52,255 nucleotides of DNA from an uncultured Pelagibacteraceae bacterium (lineage in GTDB: Bacteria > Pseudomonadota > Alphaproteobacteria > Pelagibacterales > Pelagibacteraceae), in NCBI GenBank assembly GCA_902524595.1, contig CABZDS010000007.1, positions 1-52,255 on the forward strand, written 5' to 3'. The translations under genes and the position numbers were made by a program. Positions 1 through 9,887 of the stretch are shown here, one piece after another. Within the stretch, counting starts at the first letter, position 1. Each line of letters starts with the position of its first letter. The notes below the pieces were generated by a model. The model saw only the letters and a list, made by a program, of their open reading frames with translations. It was not told where the DNA came from and did no database searches.

Positions 1-1
1 T

Positions 2-208
2 ATAAATTATTTTAATCAGTCTCTTAAATTAAAAAGCAAAAAAGGTATAATTTTAATTGATAATACACTTTGGAAAGGAGATGTTGCAAATCCAAAGATA
101 AAAGACAAATTAACTATAAAATTAAGAGAATTTAATAAATACATAAAAAAATCATCTATTAATAAGTATATTTTACCAATTGGTGATGGTTTTACAGTTT
201 GTTGGTAA
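2..208 (+). CDS. O-methyltransferase, family 3 (C-terminal fragment)
   Basis: Only the last 68 codons lie in the window; the gene begins upstream of the left edge. The frame reads without stops from base 2 to the TAA at 206-208. The end carries IILIDNTLWKGDVANP followed by a conserved REFN stretch and LPIGDGF close to the C-terminus. This is the usual ending of class I SAM-dependent caffeoyl-CoA-type O-methyltransferases, where the Asp-Asn pair helps bind the metal. The substrate cannot be inferred. The trhO start codon follows the stop by 2 nt, so the two are probably cotranscribed. Confidence 0.8.
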   Translation: MNYFNQSLKLKSKKGIILIDNTLWKGDVANPKIKDKLTIKLREFNKYIKKSSINKYILPIGDGFTVCW

Positions 209-210
209 TT

Positions 211-1083
211 ATGTTTGAAATCTTATCTTTTTATAAAATATCAAAACTTAATAAATTAAAAATTATTAAAAAAAATATTTTAAAAGAAACTAATAAACGT
301 GATATTAAAGGTCTTATAATATTATCTCCTGAAGGAATTAATGGCACAATTTCAGGCAGTCATAAAAAAATTAAAATTACAATTACAAAAATAAAGAATA
401 TTTTATCAATTGATAGATTTGATATTCAAAATAAAATTAACTCAAAAATATTACCATACTCAAAAAATAAAGTTAAAATAAAAGATGAAGTAGTTCCAAT
501 TAATGAAAAAATTAATTTTAAAAATTTTTTTAATAAAAAATATTTATCACCTAAAAAATGGGACGAATTTATATCTAAAAAACATATTAAACTGATTGAT
601 GCCAGAAAACCTTTTGAATATAAGATTGGTACATTTAAAAATGCTCTTAATCCAGAAACTAAAAATTTTAGAGATTTTAAAAATTATTTATCAAAATTTA
701 ATGAAGATGAATCAATAGGGATGTTCTGCACCGGTGGTATCAGGTGTGAAAAAGCATCTAATTATCTTAATAATAAAGGTTTTAAAAATGTTTATATACT
801 TAAGGGTGGTATCTTAAATTATCTTAATAAAACTGATCCAAAAAAAAGTAAGTGGAATGGTGAATGTTTTGTTTTTGATAAAAGAGTTACTATTAAAAAA
901 AACCTAGAAATTGGAAATTATACTGTTTGTGGTGGTTGTAGAATGCCATTGCATAATAAACTAACCAAATCAAAAAAGTATAAAGTAGGCCTTTCATGTC
1001 CAAATTGTTTTGATAAATTGACAAATGATCAAATAAAACGTTTCACAATGAGGCACAATCAAATGATAAATTCAAAAAAATAA
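211..1083 (+). CDS. trhO: tRNA uridine(34) hydroxylase, rhodanese-like
   Basis: A 290-residue protein of the YceA/TrhO family, which hydroxylates wobble uridine 34 of some tRNAs as an oxygen-dependent step toward 5-(carb)oxymethoxyuridine. The N-terminal acylphosphatase-like part is followed by a rhodanese domain with the catalytic-loop motif CTGGIRCEKAS (Cys near residue 173). A C-terminal cysteine cluster follows (VCGGC and LSCPNC, about residues 240-265), typical of the family. The ATG at 211 is preferred over an in-frame TTG at 199, which would overlap the upstream gene. Length and motifs match the family; the function is inferred from it. Confidence 0.88.
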   Translation: MFEILSFYKISKLNKLKIIKKNILKETNKRDIKGLIILSPEGINGTISGSHKKIKITITKIKNILSIDRFDIQNKINSKILPYSKNKVKIKDEVVPINEKINFKNFFNKKYLSPKKWDEFISKKHIKLIDARKPFEYKIGTFKNALNPETKNFRDFKNYLSKFNEDESIGMFCTGGIRCEKASNYLNNKGFKNVYILKGGILNYLNKTDPKKSKWNGECFVFDKRVTIKKNLEIGNYTVCGGCRMPLHNKLTKSKKYKVGLSCPNCFDKLTNDQIKRFTMRHNQMINSKK

Positions 1084-1087
1084 TATC

Positions 1088-2437
1088 ATGAATATATTAA
1101 GTGATGACATCAAAGAATTAATTAAAAAATTAGCAATACCTGCATCGGTAGGTACACTCTTTCAAACGTTATATAATATTGCTGATACATATTTTGCAGG
1201 AAAAATATCACCTGAAGCTTTGTCAGCTTTAACAAAATCTTTTCCAATTTTTTTTATTATTATTGCCTCATCTATTGGTATCACAGTTGCAGGTACATCA
1301 CAGATAGGTAATAGCATTGGTGAAAAAAATAACAAAAATGCTTCAATTTATTTCTGCCAATTAATTTTCTTTTCTTTTTTGATAATTCTGTTGATTACTT
1401 TTATTGGTTTAAATTATGCATCAGACCTTTTTTCAATTATGGGTTCAACTAACGAGGTAATAAATCTTGGCTTACAATATACAGATATAATTTTTCTTGG
1501 TTCGTTTATTTTTATTTTAGTTGTTGCATTAAATTCATTGCTTCATGCAGAAGGCGATACGAAAACTTATAGAAATGCTTTAATTTTATCTTTTTTTTTA
1601 AACATATTGTTAAATCCAATTTTAATATTTGGATTTTATTTCATACCAGCTTTGGGTATGAAGGGTATTGCAATAGCAACTCTAATTGCTCAAACGGTCG
1701 CTTTTTTGATCATATTTAAAAGAGTTTTAAAAAGTAATTTATTTAAAAACATACTTATTTCTTATTTTATTCCTAAATTTTTTTTTTTAAAAAATATTTT
1801 TTTTCAATCTATGCCAATAATAATTTCAATTTGCGGTTATTCTATTGCTTCTGCTATTGTGTTCAAATATGCAGGTTTATCCGGAGAATATGCAGCAGCT
1901 GGTTATGGGGCTGGTACCAAAATAGAACAAGTGGTTTTATTACCAATCTTAGGAATAAATACAGCAATTATCACAATTATTGCTCAAAATTTTGGTGCAC
2001 GAAATATTTTAAGAATTAAAGAAACGTACTTCCAAGCTATAAAATATGCTTTCATTATAATGATTATTTCTTCTTTTATTATTTATTTTGGTGCTGAAAT
2101 GATAACAAAATTATTTTCAAAAGATTTAGAGGTCGTTGAATTTGGAAAATTATATTTAGAGATTTCAGCCTTTGTGCTGCCAGCTTATCCAATATTTTTT
2201 TTATCAAATGGTTTTTTTATGGCTTTAAAAAAAGCTGAAAACGCATTAATTGCTAATATTTGCCGAAATGGAATTTTTCCATTTGTCGTATTTTATACTG
2301 CAATTTATTTTAATTCTGACTTTTCTGAATTTTTTTGGTTATGGGTAATATTCAATTGGATTTTCTCTCTGATGTATCTTGGTTATACTTATTTCTATTT
2401 GAATTATAAATTAGACAAAATTAGAGCTATCAACTAA
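1088..2437 (+). CDS. MATE family efflux transporter
   Basis: A 449-residue inner-membrane protein with about twelve hydrophobic segments in two repeated halves, as in multidrug and toxin extrusion exporters that couple efflux to Na+ or H+ entry. The N-terminus (IPASVGTLFQTLYNIADTYFAG) is the family's characteristic first helix, and the second half has the matching GYGAGTKIEQ region. It starts 4 nt after trhO. Its last 27 bases overlap the 3' end of the convergent soxG gene, so both genes terminate inside each other. The substrate is unknown. Confidence 0.88.
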   Translation: MNILSDDIKELIKKLAIPASVGTLFQTLYNIADTYFAGKISPEALSALTKSFPIFFIIIASSIGITVAGTSQIGNSIGEKNNKNASIYFCQLIFFSFLIILLITFIGLNYASDLFSIMGSTNEVINLGLQYTDIIFLGSFIFILVVALNSLLHAEGDTKTYRNALILSFFLNILLNPILIFGFYFIPALGMKGIAIATLIAQTVAFLIIFKRVLKSNLFKNILISYFIPKFFFLKNIFFQSMPIIISICGYSIASAIVFKYAGLSGEYAAAGYGAGTKIEQVVLLPILGINTAIITIIAQNFGARNILRIKETYFQAIKYAFIIMIISSFIIYFGAEMITKLFSKDLEVVEFGKLYLEISAFVLPAYPIFFLSNGFFMALKKAENALIANICRNGIFPFVVFYTAIYFNSDFSEFFWLWVIFNWIFSLMYLGYTYFYLNYKLDKIRAIN

Positions 2438-2959
2438 CCATTCATTAAGGTGTTCTGAAAACGATCTTCTTATAAATAAATTAACATTATTCTTTGACTT
2501 GTGGTGAAGAATTACATCAATATGATTTACTATTGTTTGTGTTGATGAACCAACATTATTTTTAAATTTTTCGAAATTAAAAGGAGATCCAGATGATAAT
2601 AATTCAAATATATTTTCTCCTTTTATATTTATGCAAATTAATTGTGAAGAGATATCAGTAATTGATCCAAAATCTAAAGACGAAATATCTTTATAAAGTT
2701 GATCAAAAATATTTGTATTTTTATTTTCATCAAAATATATCATCCATTCATCCGGACTTAGCCACAAAACATCATAGTTTTCATTTGATGAACTGGTATT
2801 TGACTCAGAAGGTAAAATAATAGATAGAATTTTACCCACTTTGGTAAAAAATTCTTTATTTTTTCCCCTGATATTAATTTTAATTTTTTCTTCAGATAAA
2901 TTAATATTGATGTTGTTTTTATTATTATTTGAAATATTTGGATGTAAGATGTTAAGCAT
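2411..2959 (-). CDS. soxG: Sarcosine oxidase gamma subunit
   Basis: A 182-residue protein, last gene of the soxBDAG operon. It resembles the gamma subunit of heterotetrameric sarcosine oxidase, a GcvT-like structural subunit without its own cofactor. Visible family features are the LWLSPDEWMIYF segment in the first half and the C-terminal FIRRSFSEHLNEWLVD segment. The start overlaps the end of soxA by 8 bp, consistent with translational coupling. The assignment relies on operon position as well as these motifs, since SoxG diverges quickly. Confidence 0.85.
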   Translation of the reverse strand: MLNILHPNISNNNKNNININLSEEKIKINIRGKNKEFFTKVGKILSIILPSESNTSSSNENYDVLWLSPDEWMIYFDENKNTNIFDQLYKDISSLDFGSITDISSQLICINIKGENIFELLSSGSPFNFEKFKNNVGSSTQTIVNHIDVILHHKSKNNVNLFIRRSFSEHLNEWLVDSSNFV

Positions 2960-5954
2960 TTAGTCTTTTATTCTCCTTATCTAAAAAAATTGTGTCAGAA
3001 ACGGTCACATTAATATTTTTGTTTTCCATTGGAATAATTAACTTTCGACCTTTCATTGTTTTTCCACTCCTAACTACAGCCAAGGCAATTGATTTATTTA
3101 GGTTTGGACTAAAATAGCTGGAAGTTACATGTCCTAGCATATCTATAGGTTTTGATTTAACGTCCGAAACTATTTGAGCACCTTCTTCCAAAATTTCTTT
3201 TGGATCATCTGTTAGTAGTCCTACCAATTGCTTTCTATCTTCTCTAACAGTATCACTTCTATATAATGATCTTTTACCAATAAAATCAAATTTCTTTTTA
3301 CTTACAATCCAATCCATCTGTAGGTCTGATGGAGTCATTGTGCCATCTGTATCTTGTCCAACAATAATGAAACCCTTTTCAGCTCTGAGTAGGTGCATTG
3401 TTTCGGTACCATAAGGTGTCAAATTAAACTCTTTCCCAGCTTCTATACACATTTTCCATAATGAATGTCCATATCTTGACTCTATGTTAATTTCATAGCT
3501 CTGTTCACCCGTAAAACTAATTCTCATTATTCTACAACTTATATTTTCAAGTTTTTCCTCTTTAAATGACATATGAGGAAAGTTTTCATCACTTAAATCT
3601 AAATTTGGAAAAAGTTTGTTTAGAATTTTTTTTGAATTTGGACCACAAATACTTGCTGTAGAATAATGATCTGTCACTGATGTTAAATAAACATCTAACT
3701 CTGGCCACTCCGTTTGTAAATAATCCTCAAGTTTGCTTAATACATTTGCAGCTCCCCCAGTGGTGGTTGTCATTAGGTAATGATTTTTAGATATTCTTGT
3801 AGTAACACCGTCGTCATAAACCATACCATCCTCGTTTAGCATAAGTCCGTATCTACATTTTCCGATTGCAAGTTTTGACCAAGCATTTGTGTAAACTCGA
3901 TTTAAAAATTCTGATGCATCTGATCCTTGGATATCAATTTTTCCGAGAGTTGATGCATCTAAGATACCCGCACTATCACGTGCGGCTTTACTTTCTCTTT
4001 GAACAGCATTATGCATATTTTCCCTATTTTTTGGATAGTACCAAGGTCTTTTCCACTGACCAACATTTTCAAATTCTGCATTATTTTCAACATGCCATTC
4101 ATGTATAGATGTTTTTCTTACTACTTCAAAAAATTTTCCAACATTTCTCCCAACTAGTGTTCCAAAGGTTAATGGTGTAAATGGAGGCCTAAATGTAGTT
4201 GTTCCTAATGTACCCATTTTTACACCAGCTGTATCAGCTATAATTCCAAGTGCGTGCATATTTGATAGTTTTCCCTGATCTGTTGCCATACCAGTTGTTG
4301 TATATCTTTTTACATGTTCAATTGATCTAAAGCCTTCTTTTAAGGCTAATTTAATATCTTTTGCAGTTGAGTCATTTTGAAAATCTATAAAGCATTTTGT
4401 TTTACCTAAAGGTATTTTATTTGGTAAAAGCCATATATTTCTTTTATCATTTTCTTTAGAGCAAATAATTTTTGTATCTTGGTAATCTTGATTATCTATA
4501 TCTAAGAATTTATTAATTTTATTGACTGTTTTATCTATAATATTTTCTAAATCAAAATCTCCATTGCATGAACCAACAGAAATTTGATCTTCACTATTTT
4601 CTTTTGGTAAGAATACTTGGTCTTCATCTCTAAAATCTAATTTACCTCCAGATTGAGTATGCATATGCACCATAGGTGTCCATCCACCACTCATTCCTAA
4701 ACAGTCACAACTTAATCTAATTTTATTACCTACAGTTGTATTTCCATCTTCCGATAGTTTCATGATTTCTAATGAATTTATTTTTCTGTATCCAAAAGTA
4801 TTTGTTACAACATGATTGAAGTAGATTTTTATTCCTAGACTGTCTGCTTGTTTGATTAATTCAGAGCTAGCAGATTTTCTTAAATCAACAATTATATTCT
4901 TTATACCTTTTTTATGAAGTGAAATTGAAGTTTCGTATGCACTATCATTATTAGTAAATAATATTATATTTTCTCCACAGGTAACGCCGTAATAATCCAA
5001 ATATTTGTTTATAGAATTAGATAATAATATTCCTGGTCTATCATTATTATTGAATACAAGTGGTCTTTCAATTGATCCAGTTGCAATTACAACTTTTTTT
5101 GCTCTTATTTTCCACAATCTTTGTCTAATCTTATTTTTCTTTTTTTCCTCTGGTAAATGATCTGTTAAATTTTCTTTAGCTAAAAGAAAATTATATCCAT
5201 GATAAGCTGCAATACTTGTTCTTGTCTTAATTGTTAAATTACTTAATTTTTTAATTTCCTGAATCTCATTTTTTAACCATTCACTTGATAATTTATCATC
5301 AATCTTAATTGATTCATTATTTTGATAAATTGTAGAACCACCTAGTATTTTTTTGTCATCAACTAATAAAGTTTTTAAATTATTTTTTGCTGCCATTTTT
5401 GCAGCAATAATACCTGAAATCCCACCACCAATTACCAATACATCGTAGTGAACATGTTTGTGATCATAAATATCAGGATCTGGTTCTGTAGGTGATTTTC
5501 CTAAACCTGCAGATAATCGTATTAATGGTTCATATACTTTCTTCCAAAAACTCTTTGGCCACATAAATGTTTTATAATAAAAACCTGCAGGAATTAACGG
5601 TGATATAAAATTATTTATACCCCCAATATCAAATTTTACGTTAGGCCAGCAATTTTGAGAACTTGCCTCTAATCCTTCATACAATTCTAACTCTGTTGCT
5701 CTTACATTTGGTTCAGTTAAGTCTTTTTTACTACCAATTTGACAAATTGCATTAGGTTCTTCTGCTCCACAAGAAACTATACCTCTTGGTCTGTGATATT
5801 TAAAACTTCTACCAACTAAATGAATACCATTTGCCAAAAGTGCAGATGCCAAGGTATCACCCTCATATCCAAAGTAAGTCTTACCATCATATTTAAATGA
5901 AACTCTCTTAGTTTCATCAATATATTCAGTTTTGTGAATTCTATAATTGGGCAT
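2952..5954 (-). CDS. soxA: Sarcosine oxidase alpha subunit
   Basis: A 1000-residue catalytic subunit of heterotetrameric sarcosine oxidase, which oxidises sarcosine to glycine and passes the methyl carbon to tetrahydrofolate. Parts in order: an N-terminal ferredoxin-like fold (GRSFKYHRPRGIVSCGAEEPN), an FAD/NAD-binding Rossmann segment (DVLVIGGGISGIIAAKMAA near residue 170), and a C-terminal GcvT-like folate domain from about residue 600 that contains FTGEQSYEINIESRYG. Length is normal for the family. The start codon shares its first base with the end of soxD. It sits between soxD and soxG in the canonical B-D-A-G order. Confidence 0.96.
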   Translation of the reverse strand: MPNYRIHKTEYIDETKRVSFKYDGKTYFGYEGDTLASALLANGIHLVGRSFKYHRPRGIVSCGAEEPNAICQIGSKKDLTEPNVRATELELYEGLEASSQNCWPNVKFDIGGINNFISPLIPAGFYYKTFMWPKSFWKKVYEPLIRLSAGLGKSPTEPDPDIYDHKHVHYDVLVIGGGISGIIAAKMAAKNNLKTLLVDDKKILGGSTIYQNNESIKIDDKLSSEWLKNEIQEIKKLSNLTIKTRTSIAAYHGYNFLLAKENLTDHLPEEKKKNKIRQRLWKIRAKKVVIATGSIERPLVFNNNDRPGILLSNSINKYLDYYGVTCGENIILFTNNDSAYETSISLHKKGIKNIIVDLRKSASSELIKQADSLGIKIYFNHVVTNTFGYRKINSLEIMKLSEDGNTTVGNKIRLSCDCLGMSGGWTPMVHMHTQSGGKLDFRDEDQVFLPKENSEDQISVGSCNGDFDLENIIDKTVNKINKFLDIDNQDYQDTKIICSKENDKRNIWLLPNKIPLGKTKCFIDFQNDSTAKDIKLALKEGFRSIEHVKRYTTTGMATDQGKLSNMHALGIIADTAGVKMGTLGTTTFRPPFTPLTFGTLVGRNVGKFFEVVRKTSIHEWHVENNAEFENVGQWKRPWYYPKNRENMHNAVQRESKAARDSAGILDASTLGKIDIQGSDASEFLNRVYTNAWSKLAIGKCRYGLMLNEDGMVYDDGVTTRISKNHYLMTTTTGGAANVLSKLEDYLQTEWPELDVYLTSVTDHYSTASICGPNSKKILNKLFPNLDLSDENFPHMSFKEEKLENISCRIMRISFTGEQSYEINIESRYGHSLWKMCIEAGKEFNLTPYGTETMHLLRAEKGFIIVGQDTDGTMTPSDLQMDWIVSKKKFDFIGKRSLYRSDTVREDRKQLVGLLTDDPKEILEEGAQIVSDVKSKPIDMLGHVTSSYFSPNLNKSIALAVVRSGKTMKGRKLIIPMENKNINVTVSDTIFLDKENKRLNA

Positions 5955-6235
5955 TACTTATAATTAACAGGAGGTTTTTCACCCATTTTATAAACAGATA
6001 ATATTTTATCATTCGATGTGTCTCTAACGACGTTGAACCATTTTCTGCATCCGTGAATATGATTCCATCTTTCAAACTGAACACCTTTTATGTTTTTTCT
6101 CATAAATAAATATTCCGCCCATTCATCATCGCTAAGTTCAGTTGGTTGTTTTGGTCTAACTATATGAGCTTCACCACCTGATGAAAATTCACTTTGATCT
6201 CTCTCTCCACAAAATGGACAATTTATTAAAAACAT
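5954..6235 (-). CDS. soxD: Sarcosine oxidase delta subunit (zinc-binding)
   Basis: A 93-residue small subunit. The expected zinc ligands are present at the positions known from the Corynebacterium enzyme: Cys6 and Cys9 in CPFCG, then His59 and Cys63 in HIHGC. The family is a structural subunit that holds the tetramer together. It starts 2 nt after soxB ends and its stop overlaps the soxA start by one base, so the genes are tightly coupled. Confidence 0.95.
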   Translation of the reverse strand: MFLINCPFCGERDQSEFSSGGEAHIVRPKQPTELSDDEWAEYLFMRKNIKGVQFERWNHIHGCRKWFNVVRDTSNDKILSVYKMGEKPPVNYK

Positions 6236-6237
6236 TA

Positions 6238-7491
6238 TTAATGCGCAACAGCTGCAGCACCATGTTCATCAACAAGATCACCGCTTACAAATCTATTTAA
6301 ATTAAATGCTGCATTTAATTTATGTGGCTCATCATTTGCGATTGTATGTGCAAATAAATCTCCCGATCCTGGAGTAGCTTTAAAACCACCGGTACCCCAA
6401 CCACAATTAAAATATAAACCTTTTATATTAGTTTTACTTATAATAGGGCTTGCATCTGGACATATATCAACAATTCCTCCCCATTGTCTTAACATCTTCA
6501 TTCTGCTAAAAATAGGGTAGAGTTCTAAAATAGCCTTTAAAGTTTCTTCAACTATATTATGACTCCCTCTTTGAGTATATGAAACATATGAATCTGTTCC
6601 TGCACCTATAACTAATTCACCTTTATCAGATTGACTTACATAAGCATGAACTGCATTTGACATTACAACAGTATCAATAATTGGTTTTACAGGCTCTGAA
6701 ACTAACGCTTGTAATGGTTTACTTTCAAGAGGTAGTTTTAATCCAGCCATATTTGCAATTACACTTGAGTGGCCTGCAGCAACAACTCCAATTTTATTTG
6801 TTTTTATAAATCCTTTAGTGGTTTCTAATCCTTCAACTCTATCACCATTTCTCTTTATTCCTTTAACTTCACAGTTTTGAATTATATCAACACCCATTTC
6901 GCTTGCCCCTCTTGCATAACCCCAGGCAACAGCATCATGTCTTGCAGTTCCTGCTCTTCTTTGCAATGTTCCACCCAAAACTGGGTATCTGATATCAGAT
7001 GATGTATTTATTATTGGGCAAAATTTTTTAACTTCCTCAGTATTTAACCAAACAGCATCAATTCCGTTTAGTCTATTAGCATGTGTTCTTCTTTTTAAAT
7101 CTCTTACATCTTGAAGATTGTGAGCTAAATTCATTACACCTCTTTGACTGAACATCACATTGTAGTTAAGCTCTTGAGATAAATTTTCCCATAACTTAAG
7201 AGCATGATCATATAAACCAGCACTAGCATCCCATAAGTAATTTGATCTAATGATTGTAGTGTTACGCCCTGTATTTCCACCACCAATCCAACTTTTTTCT
7301 AAGACTGCAATATTTTTTAAATTATGTTTCTTTGCTAAATAGTAAGCAGTAGCTAAACCGTGTCCGCCACCACCCACAATAATAGCATCGTATTCTTTTT
7401 TTGGCTCTGGATTTCCCCAAGCTTGTTGCCAATTCTCATGCTGTGATAAAGCATTTTTTATTAAAGAGAATACTGAATATTTGTTTTTCAT
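6238..7491 (-). CDS. soxB: Sarcosine oxidase beta subunit
   Basis: A 417-residue flavoprotein subunit and first gene of soxBDAG. An N-terminal dinucleotide-binding motif ([18 protein letters not shown], about residues 36-53) binds FAD. The segment [10 protein letters not shown] carries the histidine that forms the covalent FMN bond in characterised enzymes. The C-terminal part has the [14 protein letters not shown] flavin loop. No Shine-Dalgarno sequence is visible before the ATG. The promoter is overlapped by a large inverted repeat at 7506-7540, so the operon is probably regulated. In SAR11 such operons fit the use of glycine betaine-derived N-methyl compounds as carbon and energy sources. 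Confidence 0.96.
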   Translation of the reverse strand: MKNKYSVFSLIKNALSQHENWQQAWGNPEPKKEYDAIIVGGGGHGLATAYYLAKKHNLKNIAVLEKSWIGGGNTGRNTTIIRSNYLWDASAGLYDHALKLWENLSQELNYNVMFSQRGVMNLAHNLQDVRDLKRRTHANRLNGIDAVWLNTEEVKKFCPIINTSSDIRYPVLGGTLQRRAGTARHDAVAWGYARGASEMGVDIIQNCEVKGIKRNGDRVEGLETTKGFIKTNKIGVVAAGHSSVIANMAGLKLPLESKPLQALVSEPVKPIIDTVVMSNAVHAYVSQSDKGELVIGAGTDSYVSYTQRGSHNIVEETLKAILELYPIFSRMKMLRQWGGIVDICPDASPIISKTNIKGLYFNCGWGTGGFKATPGSGDLFAHTIANDEPHKLNAAFNLNRFVSGDLVDEHGAAAVAH

Positions 7492-7505
7492 ATTTTGGAG
7501 AAATT

Positions 7506-7540
7506 ACTTGAATATGATTGAATATTCAATGATTTCAAGT
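7506..7540. promoter_or_regulatory. Palindromic operator in the soxB / tRNA-Ser intergenic region
   Basis: A nested inverted repeat: outer arms ACTTGAA (7506-7512) and TTCAAGT (7534-7540), and an inner perfect 14-bp palindrome ATTGAATATTCAAT (7517-7530), with 4- and 3-base spacers. It lies over the likely soxB promoter and next to the tRNA-Ser promoter. This suggests a dimeric (or pair of dimeric) regulator, but which family is unknown. The palindrome is seen directly; the regulatory role is inference. Confidence 0.6.
7511..7537 (-). promoter_or_regulatory. Putative sigma-70-type promoter of soxBDAG
   Basis: On the minus strand TTGAAA (7532-7537) is separated by 16 bases from CATATT (7511-7516), about 20 bases before the soxB ATG. 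Both boxes lie within the palindrome at 7506-7540, a geometry that would suit repression. The prediction comes from sequence only, and AT-rich DNA makes chance matches common. Confidence 0.4.
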
Positions 7541-7555
7541 TACACATATTATCGT

Positions 7556-7650
7556 GGAAGGATGGGTGAGCTGGTTTAAACCAGCGGTTTGCTAAACCGC
7601 CGTACGCTTGAAAAGGTGTACCGAGGGTTCGAATCCCTCTCCTTCCGCCA
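7556..7650 (+). tRNA. tRNA-Ser(GCT)
   Basis: A 95-nt type II tRNA with a long variable arm. The acceptor stem GGAAGGA (7556-7562) pairs with TCCTTCC (7640-7646), followed by discriminator G and an encoded CCA. The anticodon stem CGGTT/AACCG holds anticodon GCT, and the T arm is GAGGG-TTCGAAT-CCCTC. A TATTAT box (7547-7552) lies just upstream. The CCA end touches the stop codon of the convergent transglycosylase gene with no spacer. Confidence 0.96.
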
Positions 7651-9852
7651 CTAATAGAGTGGATTATTTCTAAAAAAATCTTTTAAAAATATTGGTTTTT
7701 GAGACAAAATGTATCTATAAACATTGTAATTCTCCATAACCCTCTGAACATAGTTTCTGGTCTCTTTAAACTTAATAAGTTCTACCCAATCAACATAATC
7801 GATTTGTTTCTTTTGAGGATCTTTATTTATTTTTTTCCAATACTTCACTCTTTTTGGTCCTGCATTATATGCTGCTACAGCGAAAGGGTAGGATCCATCA
7901 TAATCAAGAATTAAACCTGCAATATAAAAAGATCCTAAATTTATATTATACTCAGGACTTGTTGTTAAACGAGATTTTGAATAAGAAACTTTTGCCTGCT
8001 TAGCAACTGTCTTTGCAGTGTAAGGCATCAACTGCATTAAGCCTTGTGCTCCAACTCTACTTCTTGCAGATATATCAAACTCACTTTCTTGTCTTATAAT
8101 AGATAATATTAAAGCTTGTTCTGGGATTTTTCTTGATCCAACTTTATTCGGAGTGCTTATTACCGGATAATTATATTTGTTATGAAACCTTTTTTGATAA
8201 GATGCTATTTTAGAAACCTGAATAGCAAAATCAAATCTAGAGATGTCAGTTGCTAGTTTTGCTGCCAGTATTTCACTCCCTGCTGAAACATTTTCATTTG
8301 CTAGAAATCTTAATATATGTTTTGTGTATTTATCTTTTTTTACTTCATCTAATAAATTTACTATTGCAACTAATTTATTTTTGTAAAAACTTTCAGCATA
8401 ATCTTTATCAACTTGAGTACTTTCTTTAAGTTCAAAAGTTTTATTTGGATATATTTTCATATGAGATAATTGACCATAATAGGTTGTTAGATATTTTGAA
8501 CCTTCTTTAAACCATTTATCTGCTTCTTCCTTATTATTTAGTGCTAAATTTGCTTTTCCAAGCCAATAAGCACCTCTTGATAAACTAATAGGATATCCGA
8601 CATTATTATAAAATTTAGTAAAATGACTTTTTGCTAAAATTGGGTCTTTTAAGAAACTAAAAGCAATCCATCCACTCATCCATTCAGCCTCAGCTAATTC
8701 GGCACCCTCTAATAGTCCATGTTTACTTGTAATTTTATAAGCTTGCTCATATCTTTTCTTATAAATAAGTGATCTCGCAATTATTGATCTTTCAACCCAC
8801 CATTTATCTGGACGAACCATATAGTCTTTATTATTTTTGATACTTAGTAAAATTTCTAAAGAACTATCAACTCTTCCTCTTTTCCTTCTCCATTTTAGTC
8901 TATCATAATTTAAACCTGCATCTTTTTTTAAACTTACAGGCACATTCGAGATAGCACTATCAACTCCATAAGATCTGCTCATTAACAATTGCCTTGCTGT
9001 ATATAAAAGTTGATAATCTTTTGGCAGATATCTTAACATTCTTTTAAGGTCCCAATATTTATTCTCCCAAGCTAAATAATCAGCTCTTTTAATATAATCA
9101 CCACTGTTCAAATATTTTTTAAATTTCTTTCTAAAAAAAATAAGATCATTTTTACTTAAATCAGCTGTTATAAATCCTTCCTTTATTAAATTTATAGCTT
9201 TCTCTCTATTTTTTGATAACAAAGCATCGCCTAGCATCATTTTTCCAAATCCACTTAAAGGAGGGTTTTTATCGAACCACTGTATAATTTCATTTTTAGT
9301 ATGATTTTTAGAATTTATTTTATGCTCTCCTAAGTAACGAATTCTATTTATTCTTGGATAATCTTTTACTCTTTCGATAAACTGTTTATATTCTGTAAAA
9401 GTAGCCCTGTTACCGGTTGTAAGTAGATGTCTCCATTGAATAAAATCATAAATAGATTTTGCTCTTGCTTTATTTGCGGCTTTTTTCGCATCCTTCCAAT
9501 TACTTTTCTCCATAAATGAAATAGCTTGTTTTGCATATTTCAAGTCTCTATCACTATAAAATTTTTGTTTTTTAATCTTTCTTAATTTTTCTTTAACTAT
9601 TAGAGGCTTGTTTTTTGGAATTATTACACCATCAATTTTTTTAAATATCTCAGTGGTAGTAATTTTAATTTCCTTTTGAATTTCATCTTCATTTTCAGAT
9701 GGTTTTGGTAGAGGAATGATCTCAGCTATTTTTTTTGTTGTATTTTTTTCGTTTAAATCTGGTTTTTTAATAGGAAGTATAGTTTCATTTGAAAAAGCAG
9801 ATTGAAACGATAAGAAAAAAAGGATAATTGTTGTTAATAATTTTAAATACAT
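7651..9852 (-). CDS. slt: Soluble lytic murein transglycosylase
   Basis: A 733-residue periplasmic enzyme that cleaves peptidoglycan glycan strands to 1,6-anhydro ends. An N-terminal signal peptide (hydrophobic core LLTTIILFFLSFQSAFS) precedes a charged, proline-rich linker. A long helical superhelix follows, with tetratricopeptide-like content, and the SLT catalytic domain occupies roughly residues 575-700. Hallmarks are the catalytic Glu in IIRQESEFD, the GLMQLMP motif, and AYNAGP. It is divergent from dapA with only 35 bp between start codons, so the promoters must overlap. Confidence 0.92.
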   Translation of the reverse strand: MYLKLLTTIILFFLSFQSAFSNETILPIKKPDLNEKNTTKKIAEIIPLPKPSENEDEIQKEIKITTTEIFKKIDGVIIPKNKPLIVKEKLRKIKKQKFYSDRDLKYAKQAISFMEKSNWKDAKKAANKARAKSIYDFIQWRHLLTTGNRATFTEYKQFIERVKDYPRINRIRYLGEHKINSKNHTKNEIIQWFDKNPPLSGFGKMMLGDALLSKNREKAINLIKEGFITADLSKNDLIFFRKKFKKYLNSGDYIKRADYLAWENKYWDLKRMLRYLPKDYQLLYTARQLLMSRSYGVDSAISNVPVSLKKDAGLNYDRLKWRRKRGRVDSSLEILLSIKNNKDYMVRPDKWWVERSIIARSLIYKKRYEQAYKITSKHGLLEGAELAEAEWMSGWIAFSFLKDPILAKSHFTKFYNNVGYPISLSRGAYWLGKANLALNNKEEADKWFKEGSKYLTTYYGQLSHMKIYPNKTFELKESTQVDKDYAESFYKNKLVAIVNLLDEVKKDKYTKHILRFLANENVSAGSEILAAKLATDISRFDFAIQVSKIASYQKRFHNKYNYPVISTPNKVGSRKIPEQALILSIIRQESEFDISARSRVGAQGLMQLMPYTAKTVAKQAKVSYSKSRLTTSPEYNINLGSFYIAGLILDYDGSYPFAVAAYNAGPKRVKYWKKINKDPQKKQIDYVDWVELIKFKETRNYVQRVMENYNVYRYILSQKPIFLKDFFRNNPLY

Positions 9853-9887
9853 TTAATTAAATCAAACAACTTATGTTATAAATAATT

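Noticed and set aside
3866..4108. Plus-strand frame opposite soxA
   Set aside because: Antisense shadow of a well-supported gene; no start signal or recognisable domain.
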